From Flavobacterium sp. HBTb2-11-1 (GTDB lineage Bacteria > Bacteroidota > Bacteroidia > Flavobacteriales > Flavobacteriaceae), in NCBI RefSeq assembly GCF_009826975.1, contig NZ_WUMO01000004.1:372001-436000 (forward strand): 64,000 nucleotides of DNA, read 5' to 3'. The notes under the pieces were generated by a model, which made no database searches, was not told the DNA's origin, and was given only the letters and a program-made list of their open reading frames with translations. Within the stretch, counting starts at the first letter, position 1, and each line of letters begins with the position of its first letter. The position numbers and the translations under genes are program-made. Below, one piece after another: positions 27,120 to 36,407 of the stretch.

Positions 27120-28211
27120 TTTTTCAGTTTTAACTTTGTAAATCTCATTTACCATTCCGTCGCGGAAACTGTCTAGAGTAAGTTCCCAGAACATGATGCC
27201 GCCCAGTTTTTTCGCTTTTACATATTCCGCTTTAGCTCTGATAGATTTTAAATCATCTGATGTAGCAAAAGTTTTAGTTGATGCATTGTACCAATATGGT
27301 GCTTGAGCTTTTTCATCATAAAAATATTTCCAGCCGTTTGCTTCTGTGTATGTTGTAGCGTAGTTTTTAAAGTCAACACCTTGAAAGTGCTCTCCTGCTT
27401 GGTATAATCCGTTATTGATGTTTTCTACATTTTTCCATTGTCTAGTATAAAATGCACCTCCAATTACCAATTTTTCAGCAGGAACACCTAGTTTCAATAA
27501 AAATTCAACGGCTCTATCTGTAGATTCTTCTTTCGGATTTGTGCTGTATAAAGGCGTGTGGTGACCAGTAACTTTTGAATATCCGTTTACTAAATCGTAA
27601 CTCATGATATTAATGCGATTAACAAATGGAGCAACTGCTTTCCAGTCAATAGATTCATCTAAACATTTTTGGAAGCCTCCTGCAGCAAAGCTCAATTCAT
27701 ATTTTTTACCTAAAGTAGAACGTAATATTTTGATTAGTTCTGTAAAATTAGGTTTGTCAGCAGGTTGATATAAATGTCCTGGAAGTCCTTCAATCGATGG
27801 ATATTCCCAATCCAAATCTAAACCGTCAATTTTAAAATAATCGCTTACTTCCTTTACAGACTTTGCAAATTTTAAGCGTCCTTCAGCAGTTGAAAATGCT
27901 TGTGAACAAGGTTCGCAGCCTCCCCATCCTCCAAGAGATACAATGATTTTCAACTGTGGATTTTTTGCTTTAAGAGAAACTAAATGTTTGATAGTGATAG
28001 AATCTTTGGCAGAATCAACACTTAGTTTTCCATCTTTTAAATGGCAGAAGCTAAAAATAATCTGGTTTAATTTTCCAACTTCATATTTATCAATAAGTTG
28101 AGAATCGCCAGTGTAATAAGCAATAATGTCCATTTTTTTATTTTTTTGTGCGAAGACAGCTGTGAAGCAAAAGCACAATAAAAATGATGCAATTAGGTTA
28201 ATTTGTTTCAT
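27117..28211 (-). CDS. Glycoside hydrolase family 18 chitinase
   Basis: A 364-residue secreted chitinase-like enzyme. The signal peptide covers about 1-21. The GH18 substrate-binding SLGGWGG is at 92-98, and the catalytic signature DGLDLDWE at 129-136 has E136 as acid/base. The barrel ends with GGIMFWELTLD, also typical. The enzyme hydrolyses beta-1,4-N-acetylglucosamine chains by substrate assistance. No carbohydrate-binding or type IX C-terminal domain is present, so it is probably periplasmic or secreted by another route. It stands alone. Confidence 0.92.
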   Translation of the reverse strand: MKQINLIASFLLCFCFTAVFAQKNKKMDIIAYYTGDSQLIDKYEVGKLNQIIFSFCHLKDGKLSVDSAKDSITIKHLVSLKAKNPQLKIIVSLGGWGGCEPCSQAFSTAEGRLKFAKSVKEVSDYFKIDGLDLDWEYPSIEGLPGHLYQPADKPNFTELIKILRSTLGKKYELSFAAGGFQKCLDESIDWKAVAPFVNRINIMSYDLVNGYSKVTGHHTPLYSTNPKEESTDRAVEFLLKLGVPAEKLVIGGAFYTRQWKNVENINNGLYQAGEHFQGVDFKNYATTYTEANGWKYFYDEKAQAPYWYNASTKTFATSDDLKSIRAKAEYVKAKKLGGIMFWELTLDSFRDGMVNEIYKVKTEK

Positions 28212-28376
28212 TTATTTTGTTTTTATAGTTTTTAGAATGTTAAATATACTGTAATGCATTTTATGTTTAGCTATACCGTATGAGTCTATAAGCTAATTTT
28301 AACAAATATTTTGCAAATATCTGCAAAAATATTGCGCCATATAAGAAATATCTTTCGATAAGCATATTAAAAAAAA

Positions 28377-28411
28377 TAAACCCGTGCAGTTTCGGACTTG
28401 CACGGGTTTAT
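28377..28411 (-). terminator. Terminator of the beta-oxidation operon
   Basis: The stem AAACCCGTGCA / TGCACGGGTTT encloses GTTTCGGACT and lies just downstream of the last operon gene on the minus strand. Confidence 0.87.
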
Positions 28412-28442
28412 AACAAATTAAAAGCTAAAAACTATTTTGAAA

Positions 28443-30233
28443 TTAGAAGCAGTATGAATTTTCTGCAACTAATTTTTCTGCAATTTTTTCTCTTAACGCT
28501 ACCACGTTTGGCAGGTTAGTATATTTAGTGAAACGTTTAAGTCCCATTAACATCATACGTTGTTCGTCACCTTCAGAGAAAGAAGCAATTCCTTCTTTTC
28601 CTCTTAAGTTTACGATATCAACCGCTTTGTACAAGTATAATTTTGCCATAGCAATTTGCTCTTGAACTTTATCTTCACCTTCTTTTTTAGCTAATTTCTC
28701 AGTTCTCAAAATTGTACTTTCAGCCATGTAGATTTCGATTAAGATATCAGCAGCAGCCATTAATAACTGTTGGTGAGAATCTAATTCTGGTCCGTATTTT
28801 TGAACAGCGCTTCCAGCAACCATTAAGAAAACTTTTTTCAAGTTTGCTACGATTACTTTTTCTTCAGAGAATAATTCAGAGTAATCTGGAGTATCGAAAG
28901 ATGGAATTCCCATTAATTCTTCCTGAACTTTCATTGCTGGTCCTAGTAAATCAACGTGTCCTTTCATAGCTTTTTTGATCAGCATACCTACAGAAAGCAT
29001 TCTGTTGATTTCGTTTGTACCTTCGTAAATACGAGCGATACGAGCATCTCTCCAAGCACTTTCCATTGGAGTATCTTCAGAGAATCCCATTCCACCAAAA
29101 ACCTGAATACCTTCGTCAGAACAGTTTTGAACATCCTCAGAAACCGCAACTTTCAAAATAGAACACTCGATTGCATATTCTTCAACACCTTTCAACTCTG
29201 CTTCTTGATGAGAAGTTCCTTCTGCTTCACGAGCAGCGATTCTGTCTTCGATGTCTTTTGCCGCACGGTAAGAAGCACTTTCTCCTGCGTAAGCATTAGT
29301 TGCCATTTCAGCTAATTTAGAACGGATAGCTCCAAAAGATGAAATAGAAGTATTAAACTGAATTCTTTCGTTAGCATATTTTACAGCTCCAGAAGTAACT
29401 CTTCTTTGTGCATCTAAACAAGCCGCAGCCAATTTAATACGACCAACGTTTAAAGCATTCATCGCGATTTTGAAACCGTTTCCTCTTTCAGATAACATGT
29501 TTTCAACAGGAACTTTTGTTTCGTTGAAAAAAACCTGACGAGTAGAAGAAGCGCGGATTCCTAATTTATGCTCTTCTTCATTCATAGAAATTCCATTTGA
29601 AGGATCGTTTTCTACGATGAAACCTGTAATGTTTTTATCATCTCCGATACGAGCAAAAACGATGAATAAGCTGCAGAAACCTGCGTTTGAAATCCACATT
29701 TTTTGTCCTGTAATTAGATAATGAGTTCCGTCTTCAGATAAAACCGCTTTAGTTTTTCCTGAGTTAGCGTCAGATCCTGCACCTGGTTCCGTTAAGCAAT
29801 AAGCTCCAAACCATTCTCCAGAAGCTAATTTCGGAACGTATTTTTTCTTTTGTTCTTCAGTACCATAAAGTGTAATTGGCATAGTTCCAATTCCAGTGTG
29901 AGCACCAAAAGCAGTTGAGAAAGAACCCGTTGCTCCAGAAATGTAGTCGCAAACCAACATTGTAGATACAAATCCCATTCCTAATCCGCCGTATTCTTCT
30001 GGAACTGCAACTCCAAGAAGTCCAAGTTCTCCAGCCTTACGCATAGAAGCTTCTGTATACGCATAATCTTTTTTCTCAAAACGATCTTTATGCGCCCATA
30101 ATTCTTTGTCAACGAACTCTTTTACAGAGTCACGCATCATTAACTGCTCTTCTGAGAAATCTTCTGGTGTGAAGATATCTTCGCATTTTGTTTCTTTTAC
30201 TAGGAATTGACCTCCTCTTGTTTTGTCGCTCAT
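28443..30233 (-). CDS. Acyl-CoA dehydrogenase
   Basis: A 596-residue flavoprotein that introduces the first double bond in fatty-acid beta-oxidation. The N-terminal helical domain, the FAD-binding middle (EPGAGSDANSGKTKAV near 150) and the C-terminal domain (QVFGGMGFSEDTPMESAWRD near 380, RIYEGTNEINR) are all recognisable. It is longer than the classical 380-residue enzyme and has the additional C-terminal extension seen in flavobacterial homologues. It is the last gene of the MarR-led operon. Confidence 0.93.
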   Translation of the reverse strand: MSDKTRGGQFLVKETKCEDIFTPEDFSEEQLMMRDSVKEFVDKELWAHKDRFEKKDYAYTEASMRKAGELGLLGVAVPEEYGGLGMGFVSTMLVCDYISGATGSFSTAFGAHTGIGTMPITLYGTEEQKKKYVPKLASGEWFGAYCLTEPGAGSDANSGKTKAVLSEDGTHYLITGQKMWISNAGFCSLFIVFARIGDDKNITGFIVENDPSNGISMNEEEHKLGIRASSTRQVFFNETKVPVENMLSERGNGFKIAMNALNVGRIKLAAACLDAQRRVTSGAVKYANERIQFNTSISSFGAIRSKLAEMATNAYAGESASYRAAKDIEDRIAAREAEGTSHQEAELKGVEEYAIECSILKVAVSEDVQNCSDEGIQVFGGMGFSEDTPMESAWRDARIARIYEGTNEINRMLSVGMLIKKAMKGHVDLLGPAMKVQEELMGIPSFDTPDYSELFSEEKVIVANLKKVFLMVAGSAVQKYGPELDSHQQLLMAAADILIEIYMAESTILRTEKLAKKEGEDKVQEQIAMAKLYLYKAVDIVNLRGKEGIASFSEGDEQRMMLMGLKRFTKYTNLPNVVALREKIAEKLVAENSYCF

Positions 30234-30263
30234 GACTTTTTTGTTTTTTAGATTTGAAAGATG

Positions 30264-30750
30264 AAAGAAGCAAGAAGAAAGATTTTAACCTAACTTATTG
30301 ATGAAGCCTGTAGTCATCTTTTGAAATTCAATTATTTTGTTTTCTAATTTTTCTGTTTTTTCTTTTGTTAAATAGTCGTTTTGACAAGCTATCAACAATT
30401 GTGTTTGTAATTCAAATGACGAGCCTAAACTAATATTCAAATAATGTTGAAAGTGTTTATTCCCTCTGTTAGAGCCTTCAGCAATATTAGAAGGCATTGA
30501 AACAGAACATCGATTCATTTGATTTGCCAAACTATAGGTTTCTGATTTTGGAAAAGTAGATGTTAGTTTATAGATATCATTTGTAATTTCCATAGCTAAA
30601 ATCCAAATTTTCAAATTCTTGAAATTGTGTTTCATGTTTTTTGAGGCAAGATAAGAAGAAAAATTAAATGTAGGTTTTTTACTACTTTTTAAAAATCCAT
30701 TTCAGACTAACTTTTCATCCCAAACAGAAAGTCTTTCCTCTTGCTTCTTT
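30264..30750. repeat. Inverted repeat pair flanking the four-helix-bundle gene
   Basis: The left arm (30264-30283, AAAGAAGCAAGAAGAAAGAT) and right arm (30731-30750, complement AAAGAAGCAAGAGGAAAGAC) match at 18 of 20 bases. They bracket the small gene completely. A related hairpin without a gene lies at 31971-32036. The design resembles a mobile cassette or MITE-derived unit. Confidence 0.6.
30285..30635 (-). CDS. Four-helix-bundle protein (23S rRNA IVP/S23 family)
   Basis: A 116-residue protein of the S23/IVP four-helix-bundle family, named from open frames in intervening sequences of spirochaete 23S rRNA genes. The signature is visible: FKNLKIWILAMEIT at the start, SNIAEGSNRGNKHFQHYL near 55 and GSSFELQTQL near 70. 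Its biochemical role is not known; related proteins accompany retroelements as accessory proteins. It interrupts the beta-oxidation operon between thiolase and acyl-CoA dehydrogenase and is bracketed by inverted repeats, which suggests insertion. Confidence 0.82.
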   Translation of the reverse strand: MKHNFKNLKIWILAMEITNDIYKLTSTFPKSETYSLANQMNRCSVSMPSNIAEGSNRGNKHFQHYLNISLGSSFELQTQLLIACQNDYLTKEKTEKLENKIIEFQKMTTGFINKLG

Positions 30751-30763
30751 CCTCTAAAAAGTC

Positions 30764-31945
30764 TTATAAAACCTCGTAAATCCCCGCAGAACCTTGCCCA
30801 GTACCCACACACATAGAAACAATTCCATATTTATTTCCTCTGCGTTTCATCTCATCAAATAACTGAACAGAAAGTTTAGCACCAGTACAACCTAGAGGAT
30901 GTCCTAGTGAAATTGCTCCACCGTTTACGTTTACGATATCTGGATTTAAACCTAATTCACGAGTTACTGCTAAAGCTTGAGAAGCAAAAGCCTCGTTTAA
31001 TTCGATTAATTCAATATCGTTCAAAGTTAATCCTGCTTGTTTTAAGGCTTTCGGAATTGCTTTTACAGGTCCGATACCCATGATTCTTGGCTCAACACCA
31101 GAAGAAGCGAAGTTTACCAAACGTGCAATTGGCTCAAGATTTAATTCTTTTACCATGTCTTCGCTCATGATTAAAACGAAAGCAGCACCGTCACTCATTT
31201 GAGAAGAGTTACCAGCGGTTACACTTCCGTCAGCAGCAAAAACGGGTTTTAAACCTGCTAAAGCTTCTTTAGAAGTTCCTGCTCTTGGACCTTCGTCTTT
31301 GTTTACGACATATGACTTCGTCTCTTTTTTACCATTTTCGTTAATGAAAGTCTGCTCAACAGTAATGGGAACGATTTGTTTGTCGAATTTTCCTTCTGCT
31401 TGCGCTTTTAAAGCTTTCATGTGAGAATTGTAAGCAAACTCATCCTGATCTTCTCTAGAAACATTGTATTGTTTAGCCACCGCTTCGGCAGTTAAACCCA
31501 TTCCCCAGTAGTAATCTTCGTGACCTGCAGCGGCAACTTTATAATCTGGAGTTGGTTTGTAACCTCCCATCGGAATATAACTCATACTTTCTGCACCACC
31601 AGCAATGATGCAATCTGCCATTCCAGACTGTATTTTAGCAGTTGCCATTCCGATAGTTTCCAAACCAGATGCGCAGTAACGGTTTACTGTCACTCCAGGA
31701 ACGTCTTCTACTTTTAATCCCATAAGAGAGATCAAACGACCAACGTTAAGACCTTGTTCTGCTTCCGGCATGGCATTTCCTACCATAACGTCATCAATAC
31801 GTTTTTTGTCAAAATTAGGCAGTTCGTCCATCATAAACTGAATGGTTTCCGCAGCTAATTCATCAGGTCTTTTAAATCTAAAAACACCTTTTGGAGCTTT
31901 TCCAACTGCTGTTCTATATGCTTTTACTATATATGCTGTTTTCAT
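30764..31945 (-). CDS. fadA: Acetyl-CoA C-acyltransferase (3-ketoacyl-CoA thiolase)
   Basis: A 393-residue thiolase that cleaves 3-ketoacyl-CoA in the last step of beta-oxidation. The catalytic residues are C91 ([11 protein letters not shown]), H349 (SLGHPLGC) and C379 (SMCVGTGQG). Length and motifs are as expected. It lies in the minus-strand operon between the FadB gene and the inserted four-helix-bundle gene. FadA and FadB normally assemble in a trifunctional complex. Confidence 0.94.
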   Translation of the reverse strand: MKTAYIVKAYRTAVGKAPKGVFRFKRPDELAAETIQFMMDELPNFDKKRIDDVMVGNAMPEAEQGLNVGRLISLMGLKVEDVPGVTVNRYCASGLETIGMATAKIQSGMADCIIAGGAESMSYIPMGGYKPTPDYKVAAAGHEDYYWGMGLTAEAVAKQYNVSREDQDEFAYNSHMKALKAQAEGKFDKQIVPITVEQTFINENGKKETKSYVVNKDEGPRAGTSKEALAGLKPVFAADGSVTAGNSSQMSDGAAFVLIMSEDMVKELNLEPIARLVNFASSGVEPRIMGIGPVKAIPKALKQAGLTLNDIELIELNEAFASQALAVTRELGLNPDIVNVNGGAISLGHPLGCTGAKLSVQLFDEMKRRGNKYGIVSMCVGTGQGSAGIYEVL

Positions 31946-31970
31946 TTGTTTTTTGTTTTTTAAGATTGGT

Positions 31971-32036
31971 AGAAGAAAGATGCAAGAAGCAAGATTTCAA
32001 AACAGAGTTTTGTCTTTTCTCTTGCTTCTTTCTTCT
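31971..32036. repeat. Hairpin related to the four-helix-bundle flanking repeats
   Basis: AGAAGAAAGATGCAAGAAGC (31971-31990) is mirrored by the complement of 32016-32036. The centre CAAAAC/GTTTTG also pairs, so the whole can fold into one hairpin. It shares the GAAGCAAGA core with 30264-30283 and lies between fadA and fadB. Confidence 0.6.
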
Positions 32037-32048
32037 TTATCTATTTTT

Positions 32049-34439
32049 CTAGTTACGAAGCGGTTTTCCTTTAGTCAACATGTATTGAATTCTCTCCAAA
32101 GTCTTACGCTCTGTACATAAACTCAAGAAAGCTTCACGTTCGATATCTAATAAATATTGTTCAGATACTAAAGTTGCTTCAGATAAATCACCACCAGCCA
32201 TTACGTAAGCCAATTTGTTAGCGATTTTCTTGTCGTGTTCAGAGATGTATTTTCCAGCTTCCATTTGATCCGTTCCAACTAAGAACATCCCTAAAGCTTG
32301 TTTTCCTAGAACTTTAATATCGTTTCTTCTGATTGGTTGCGTGTAACCAGCTTCAGCCATTAATAAAGCATGTTTCTTAGCTTCAGCAATCTGACGATCT
32401 TTGTTTACTACGATAATGTCTTTTCCGTGTTGTAAAAGACCAGTGTCAAAAGCTTCGTAACCAGAAGTCGAAACTTTAGCCATAGCGATTGTTAAGAAAT
32501 ACTCTTGAAGAACGTTTAATTCCACATCATTTTTACGGAATAAATCAGATGCTCTTAAAGTCATTTCTTTAGAACCACCACCACCAGGTATAACTCCAAC
32601 ACCAAATTCAACTAATCCCATATACGTTTCTGCAGCTGCCACAACTTTATCAGCATGTAAGCTCATTTCGCATCCACCACCAAAAGTCATTCCGTGAGGC
32701 GCAACTACAACTGGAATTGAAGAATAACGAACGCGCATCATCGTATCTTGGAACAATTTGATTGCCATGTTCAATTCGTCATATTCTTGCTCAACTGCCA
32801 TCATGAAAATCATTCCGATGTTAGCTCCAACAGAAAAATTCGCCGCTTGGTTTCCAATAACCAAACCTTGATGCTCTTTTTCAGCTAATTCAATTGCTTT
32901 ATTAATCGCAGAAAGAACGTCACCGCCAATGGTATTCATTTTAGATTGGAATTCTAAGTTTAAGATTCCGTCTCCTAAATCTTGAATAATGGCACCGCTG
33001 TTGCTCCAAACTTTTTTGCTTTCGCGAATGTTGTTCAGAATAATGAATGAATCTTGTCCAGGAACTTTTACTTGTGATTTTGTTGGAATGTTATAGAAAT
33101 AAGTTGCTCCTTCTTTTACAGTATAGAAACTTTTGCTTCCAGAAGCCAACATTTCGTTTACCCATGCAGCAGGCTCTAAACCTTCAGCTTTCATGATTTC
33201 AATTCCTTTTTCAACACCAATAGCATCCCAGATTTCGAATGGACCATTTTCCCATCCAAAACCAGCTTTCATAGCGTCGTCAATTTTGTAGAATTCGTCT
33301 GTGATTTCAGGAACTCTGTTAGAAACGTAAGCAAACATTCCAGCGAAACTCTTACGGTAGAATTCACCTGCTTTATCAGTTCCTTTTACTAAAACTTTAA
33401 AACGATTAATTGGTTTATCGATAGTTTTAGTTAATTCTAAAGTTGCAAAATTTGCTTTTTTTGCAGCTCTATATTCTAATGTATCTAAGTCTAAAGAAAG
33501 AATATCTTTATCCACTTTTTTGTAGAAACCTTGTCCAGTTTTGCTTCCTAACCAGTTATTTTCCATCATTTTGTTGATGAAATCAGGAAGTTTGAACAAT
33601 TCGTGTTGTTCGTCATTCGGGCAGTTTTCGTAAATACCATTAGCAACATGTACTAAAGTATCTAAACCAACAACGTCAACTGTACGGAAAGTAGCTGATT
33701 TTGGACGACCGATAACTGGTCCAGTCAATTTATCCACTTCTTCAATCGTTAATCCCATTTCTTTAACCAAATGGAACAAACTCTGAATTCCGTAAATACC
33801 AATTCTATTTCCAATAAAAGCCGGAGTATCTTTAGCAACAACCGAAGTTTTTCCTAAGAATTTAGAACCGTATTCGTTTAAGAAATCCAATACTTCTTTT
33901 GAAGTTTTTGGACCAGGAATAATTTCAAATAATTTTAAGTAACGCGCAGGGTTAAAAAAGTGCGTTCCGCAGAAGTGCTGTTGGAAATCTTCACTTCTTC
34001 CTTCACTCATAAAGTGAATTGGAATACCTGAAGTGTTTGAAGTAACCAAAGTTCCCGGTTTGCGGAATTTGTCGATTTGTTCGAATACTAGTTTCTTAAT
34101 ATCCAAACGTTCTACAACAACCTCGATGATCCAGTCAACATTGGCAATTTTTGCCATATCGTCTGTCGTATTTCCAGTCGTGATTCTGCTTGCAAATTTC
34201 TGACTGTAGATAGGAGAGGGTTTCGATTTTAATGAGTTCGCCAAATGGTCATTTACCACACGGTTGCGAACGGCTTTGCTTTCAAGCGTTAATCCTTTTT
34301 TAGCTTCAGCTTCTGTCAACTCGCGAGGAACGATGTCAAGCAGTAAAACTTCAACACCAATATTGGCAAAATGACAAGCTATACCCGAACCCATAATTCC
34401 GGATCCAATTACAGCAACTTTTTTGATTGTGCGTTTCAT
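32049..34439 (-). CDS. fadB: Trifunctional 3-hydroxyacyl-CoA dehydrogenase/enoyl-CoA hydratase (FadB-like)
   Basis: A 796-residue fusion enzyme of beta-oxidation. The N-terminal half carries the NAD-binding IGSGIMGSGIACHFAN (about 11-26) and the dehydrogenase residues in THFFNPARYL (about 160). The C-terminal half is a crotonase fold with NTIGGDVLSAINKAIELAE near 505 and a GGGCEMSLHAD segment near 595. The domain order (dehydrogenase first) is the reverse of E. coli FadB and common in Bacteroidota. It follows the MarR gene in the operon. Confidence 0.92.
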   Translation of the reverse strand: MKRTIKKVAVIGSGIMGSGIACHFANIGVEVLLLDIVPRELTEAEAKKGLTLESKAVRNRVVNDHLANSLKSKPSPIYSQKFASRITTGNTTDDMAKIANVDWIIEVVVERLDIKKLVFEQIDKFRKPGTLVTSNTSGIPIHFMSEGRSEDFQQHFCGTHFFNPARYLKLFEIIPGPKTSKEVLDFLNEYGSKFLGKTSVVAKDTPAFIGNRIGIYGIQSLFHLVKEMGLTIEEVDKLTGPVIGRPKSATFRTVDVVGLDTLVHVANGIYENCPNDEQHELFKLPDFINKMMENNWLGSKTGQGFYKKVDKDILSLDLDTLEYRAAKKANFATLELTKTIDKPINRFKVLVKGTDKAGEFYRKSFAGMFAYVSNRVPEITDEFYKIDDAMKAGFGWENGPFEIWDAIGVEKGIEIMKAEGLEPAAWVNEMLASGSKSFYTVKEGATYFYNIPTKSQVKVPGQDSFIILNNIRESKKVWSNSGAIIQDLGDGILNLEFQSKMNTIGGDVLSAINKAIELAEKEHQGLVIGNQAANFSVGANIGMIFMMAVEQEYDELNMAIKLFQDTMMRVRYSSIPVVVAPHGMTFGGGCEMSLHADKVVAAAETYMGLVEFGVGVIPGGGGSKEMTLRASDLFRKNDVELNVLQEYFLTIAMAKVSTSGYEAFDTGLLQHGKDIIVVNKDRQIAEAKKHALLMAEAGYTQPIRRNDIKVLGKQALGMFLVGTDQMEAGKYISEHDKKIANKLAYVMAGGDLSEATLVSEQYLLDIEREAFLSLCTERKTLERIQYMLTKGKPLRN

Positions 34440-34497
34440 AATTTGTTACTTGTTTGTTTTTTTGCAGTTTTCGAATTATTTCTTGTCTGATGAAATA

Positions 34498-34956
34498 CTA
34501 TTCGTTTTCTGCGTTTTCTGTTTGATTAAATATGTTTTTGTCCTGAATTAATTCGTTGATGATTTCAGCAACTTCGATAAAATGATTCAGCTTTTCATCC
34601 GAAACATGTTTTCTTACCGTTTCATTAAATTTCAGAACTGTATTTTTAGATAAATCTCTTTTTTCTTTTCCAAATTCCGTCAGATAGATTAAAACGCCTC
34701 TTCCGTCACTAGGGTTCTTTTTGCGAACAATCAAACCTTTTTCTTCCATAGATTTTAATGTTCTTGTTAAGCTGGTGGCTTCCATTCCCATTCTTGGGCC
34801 AAGAGCCGTTGACGGAGTTCCTTCTTCCTTGTCCATACTTAAAAGAGCGAATCCGGTTGCCATTGTTGCATCGTATTTAGCAGCTTCTTCATTATACATT
34901 CTTGAAACAGCTTGCCATGTTGCTCTCAAAATATAATCTATCGTTTTGTCTTTCAT
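34498..34956 (-). CDS. MarR family transcriptional regulator of the beta-oxidation operon
   Basis: A 152-residue MarR protein. The winged helix lies at about 50-110: PSTALGPRMGMEATSLTRTL is the recognition-helix region, and KKNPSDGRGVLIYLT is the wing with its conserved D-x-R. MarR proteins usually repress and are released by ligands, here plausibly acyl-CoAs. It is the first gene of the operon. The promoter upstream contains a 12-base perfect palindrome that could be its operator. Confidence 0.87.
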   Translation of the reverse strand: MKDKTIDYILRATWQAVSRMYNEEAAKYDATMATGFALLSMDKEEGTPSTALGPRMGMEATSLTRTLKSMEEKGLIVRKKNPSDGRGVLIYLTEFGKEKRDLSKNTVLKFNETVRKHVSDEKLNHFIEVAEIINELIQDKNIFNQTENAENE

Positions 34957-34974
34957 AGGTAACTATATCGATTT

Positions 34975-35006
34975 CAAATATAATTAAAAAATACTATGCA
35001 TGCATA
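34975..35006 (-). promoter_or_regulatory. Promoter and candidate MarR operator of the beta-oxidation operon
   Basis: On the minus strand, TATATTTG (34975-34982) is a -7 box 18 bases from the marR start codon. The perfect palindrome TATGCATGCATA (34995-35006) lies over the -33 region, and no TTG is present. A bound MarR dimer there would block polymerase. Confidence 0.5.
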
Positions 35007-35177
35007 TAATTTTTTAATAATTTTTTGGTTAGTTATAAAATATCCCTGATTTAGAGGGTTTTGGTTGTTTATTTTAAGTGTAATATACTATTCTTTTTTT
35101 AGATTTTAACATTTTTAATGCTGTAAAAATCCTTTTTTAGTTTTTAAAACGCATTTAATTCTGTATTCTGTAAAAAA

Positions 35178-36215
35178 TTATGCATTTATTTCAGTCGTTT
35201 CTTTTGGATCATAGCGTGAAATAGCGTCTTGAAGTATCTTTTTCATACGATTTCTAAGACCTTCTGGTCTTAAAATCTCCAAACAGCTTCCAAAACCTAA
35301 CAGAAGACGTTCCATTTCATAATTTGGTACTACATATATATGTATAATAATACTGCCGTCTTCATTTTCTTTGATTAATCGCTGAGAAGTATGCAAAGGT
35401 TTGGTAAGTACATAAGGCGCATTCGAAGCATCGACCCATAATTCGATACGTCTTGCATTTAAACCTGAATTTACGGTAACGCCAATTACATCTTTATAAT
35501 AAATGTCGGCATCAAAATCTTCTTCTAAGTATGGATGATTAAAATCGTAGTCAATAGAAATGATTCTGTCCAAAGCCAAATTGGTAATAGGCTGTGATGC
35601 TTTTTTCTTTCCGATTAAAAACCAGCGATTATTAAATTCTTTCAAGATAAAAGGATGAAAATGGAATTTCGTCTCTTCAGCAGATTTAAAAGATTTATAC
35701 GTAATAATCAGAACCATTTTCTTAATAATCGCCTGATAGATTTCGTCCAGATAATGCAGTCCTTTTAGTTTTTCATTTTTATCCAAATAAATAACCGGCT
35801 TTGTATGCGATTTTTCGGCATAGATTTTATCTTCTAATCGCTGCAAAATATCCGAGACATCATTAAATAAGGAGAAATCTTTAAATTGCTTCAACATGGA
35901 AACGGTTTCTGTCAAAACATTCATATCGGTTTCTGTCAGCGGAATATCGGTTATCGAAAAATCTTCGTCTTCATATTTATAATACTTTTTATCATAAACC
36001 ACGATTGGTGCATTGTAACCGAGTTTTTCACTTCGCATTAATTGAATATCCATTTGGATCGTTCGTTTGCTGATTGGGTTTTGGCGTCCTTCATATTCAA
36101 ATAAAGCCTCAGAACATTCTTCGATTAAATCTTCGAGTGTCCATTGTCGGTATTTATTCTGAAGGCATTTATCGATTGTCTTGTACCGAATTAAGGCGTT
36201 TTTGTTTTGTGACAT
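35178..36215 (-). CDS. WYL domain-containing transcriptional regulator (YafY-like)
   Basis: A 345-residue regulator with an N-terminal helix-turn-helix (about 10-80, WTLEDLIEECSEALFEYEG and SKRTIQMDIQLMRSEK) and a WYL domain (about 140-240, FHPFILKEFNNRWFLIGKKK). WYL domains bind ligands, in several systems nucleic acids or nucleotides, and act as sensors. It lies 186 bases downstream of the HD-like gene and about 1.7 kb from the slipin-rtcB locus. I infer that it is the regulator of the shared dyad there, but nothing proves this. Confidence 0.86.
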   Translation of the reverse strand: MSQNKNALIRYKTIDKCLQNKYRQWTLEDLIEECSEALFEYEGRQNPISKRTIQMDIQLMRSEKLGYNAPIVVYDKKYYKYEDEDFSITDIPLTETDMNVLTETVSMLKQFKDFSLFNDVSDILQRLEDKIYAEKSHTKPVIYLDKNEKLKGLHYLDEIYQAIIKKMVLIITYKSFKSAEETKFHFHPFILKEFNNRWFLIGKKKASQPITNLALDRIISIDYDFNHPYLEEDFDADIYYKDVIGVTVNSGLNARRIELWVDASNAPYVLTKPLHTSQRLIKENEDGSIIIHIYVVPNYEMERLLLGFGSCLEILRPEGLRNRMKKILQDAISRYDPKETTEINA

Positions 36216-36229
36216 TTTTGCGTTATTTA

Positions 36230-36407
36230 AACGTAGAGACGCAATTCATTGCGTCTAAACATTGTGGATATTCGTTATGGATATTCGTTGCGGATATTCG
36301 TTGCGGATATTCGTTTTGGATAATCATTGTGGATCATCATTGCTGTGCGTTCTAACACATTGTGGATATATTGGTTGTGTAGACGCAATGAATTGCGTCT
36401 CTACGTT
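36230..36407. repeat. MITE-like inverted repeat with perfect 27-bp ends and internal 13-bp tandem repeats
   Basis: The ends 36230-36256 and 36381-36407 are perfect complements of 27 bases (AACGTAGAGACGCAATTC...). Each end is itself a palindrome (AGACGCAATTCATTGCGTCT). Between them are six tandem 13-base units (36266-36343, consensus GGATATTCGTTGC). The right end reaches into the stop codon of the HD-like gene. Related palindrome copy at 40716-40740. Confidence 0.85.

Noticed and set aside
36266..36343. Six 13-bp tandem units as a CRISPR array
   Set aside because: The units are directly adjacent without spacers, and no cas genes are present.
36074..36355. 93-codon frame over the MITE-like element
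   Set aside because: It is antisense to the WYL gene and then reads through the 13-bp tandem repeats.
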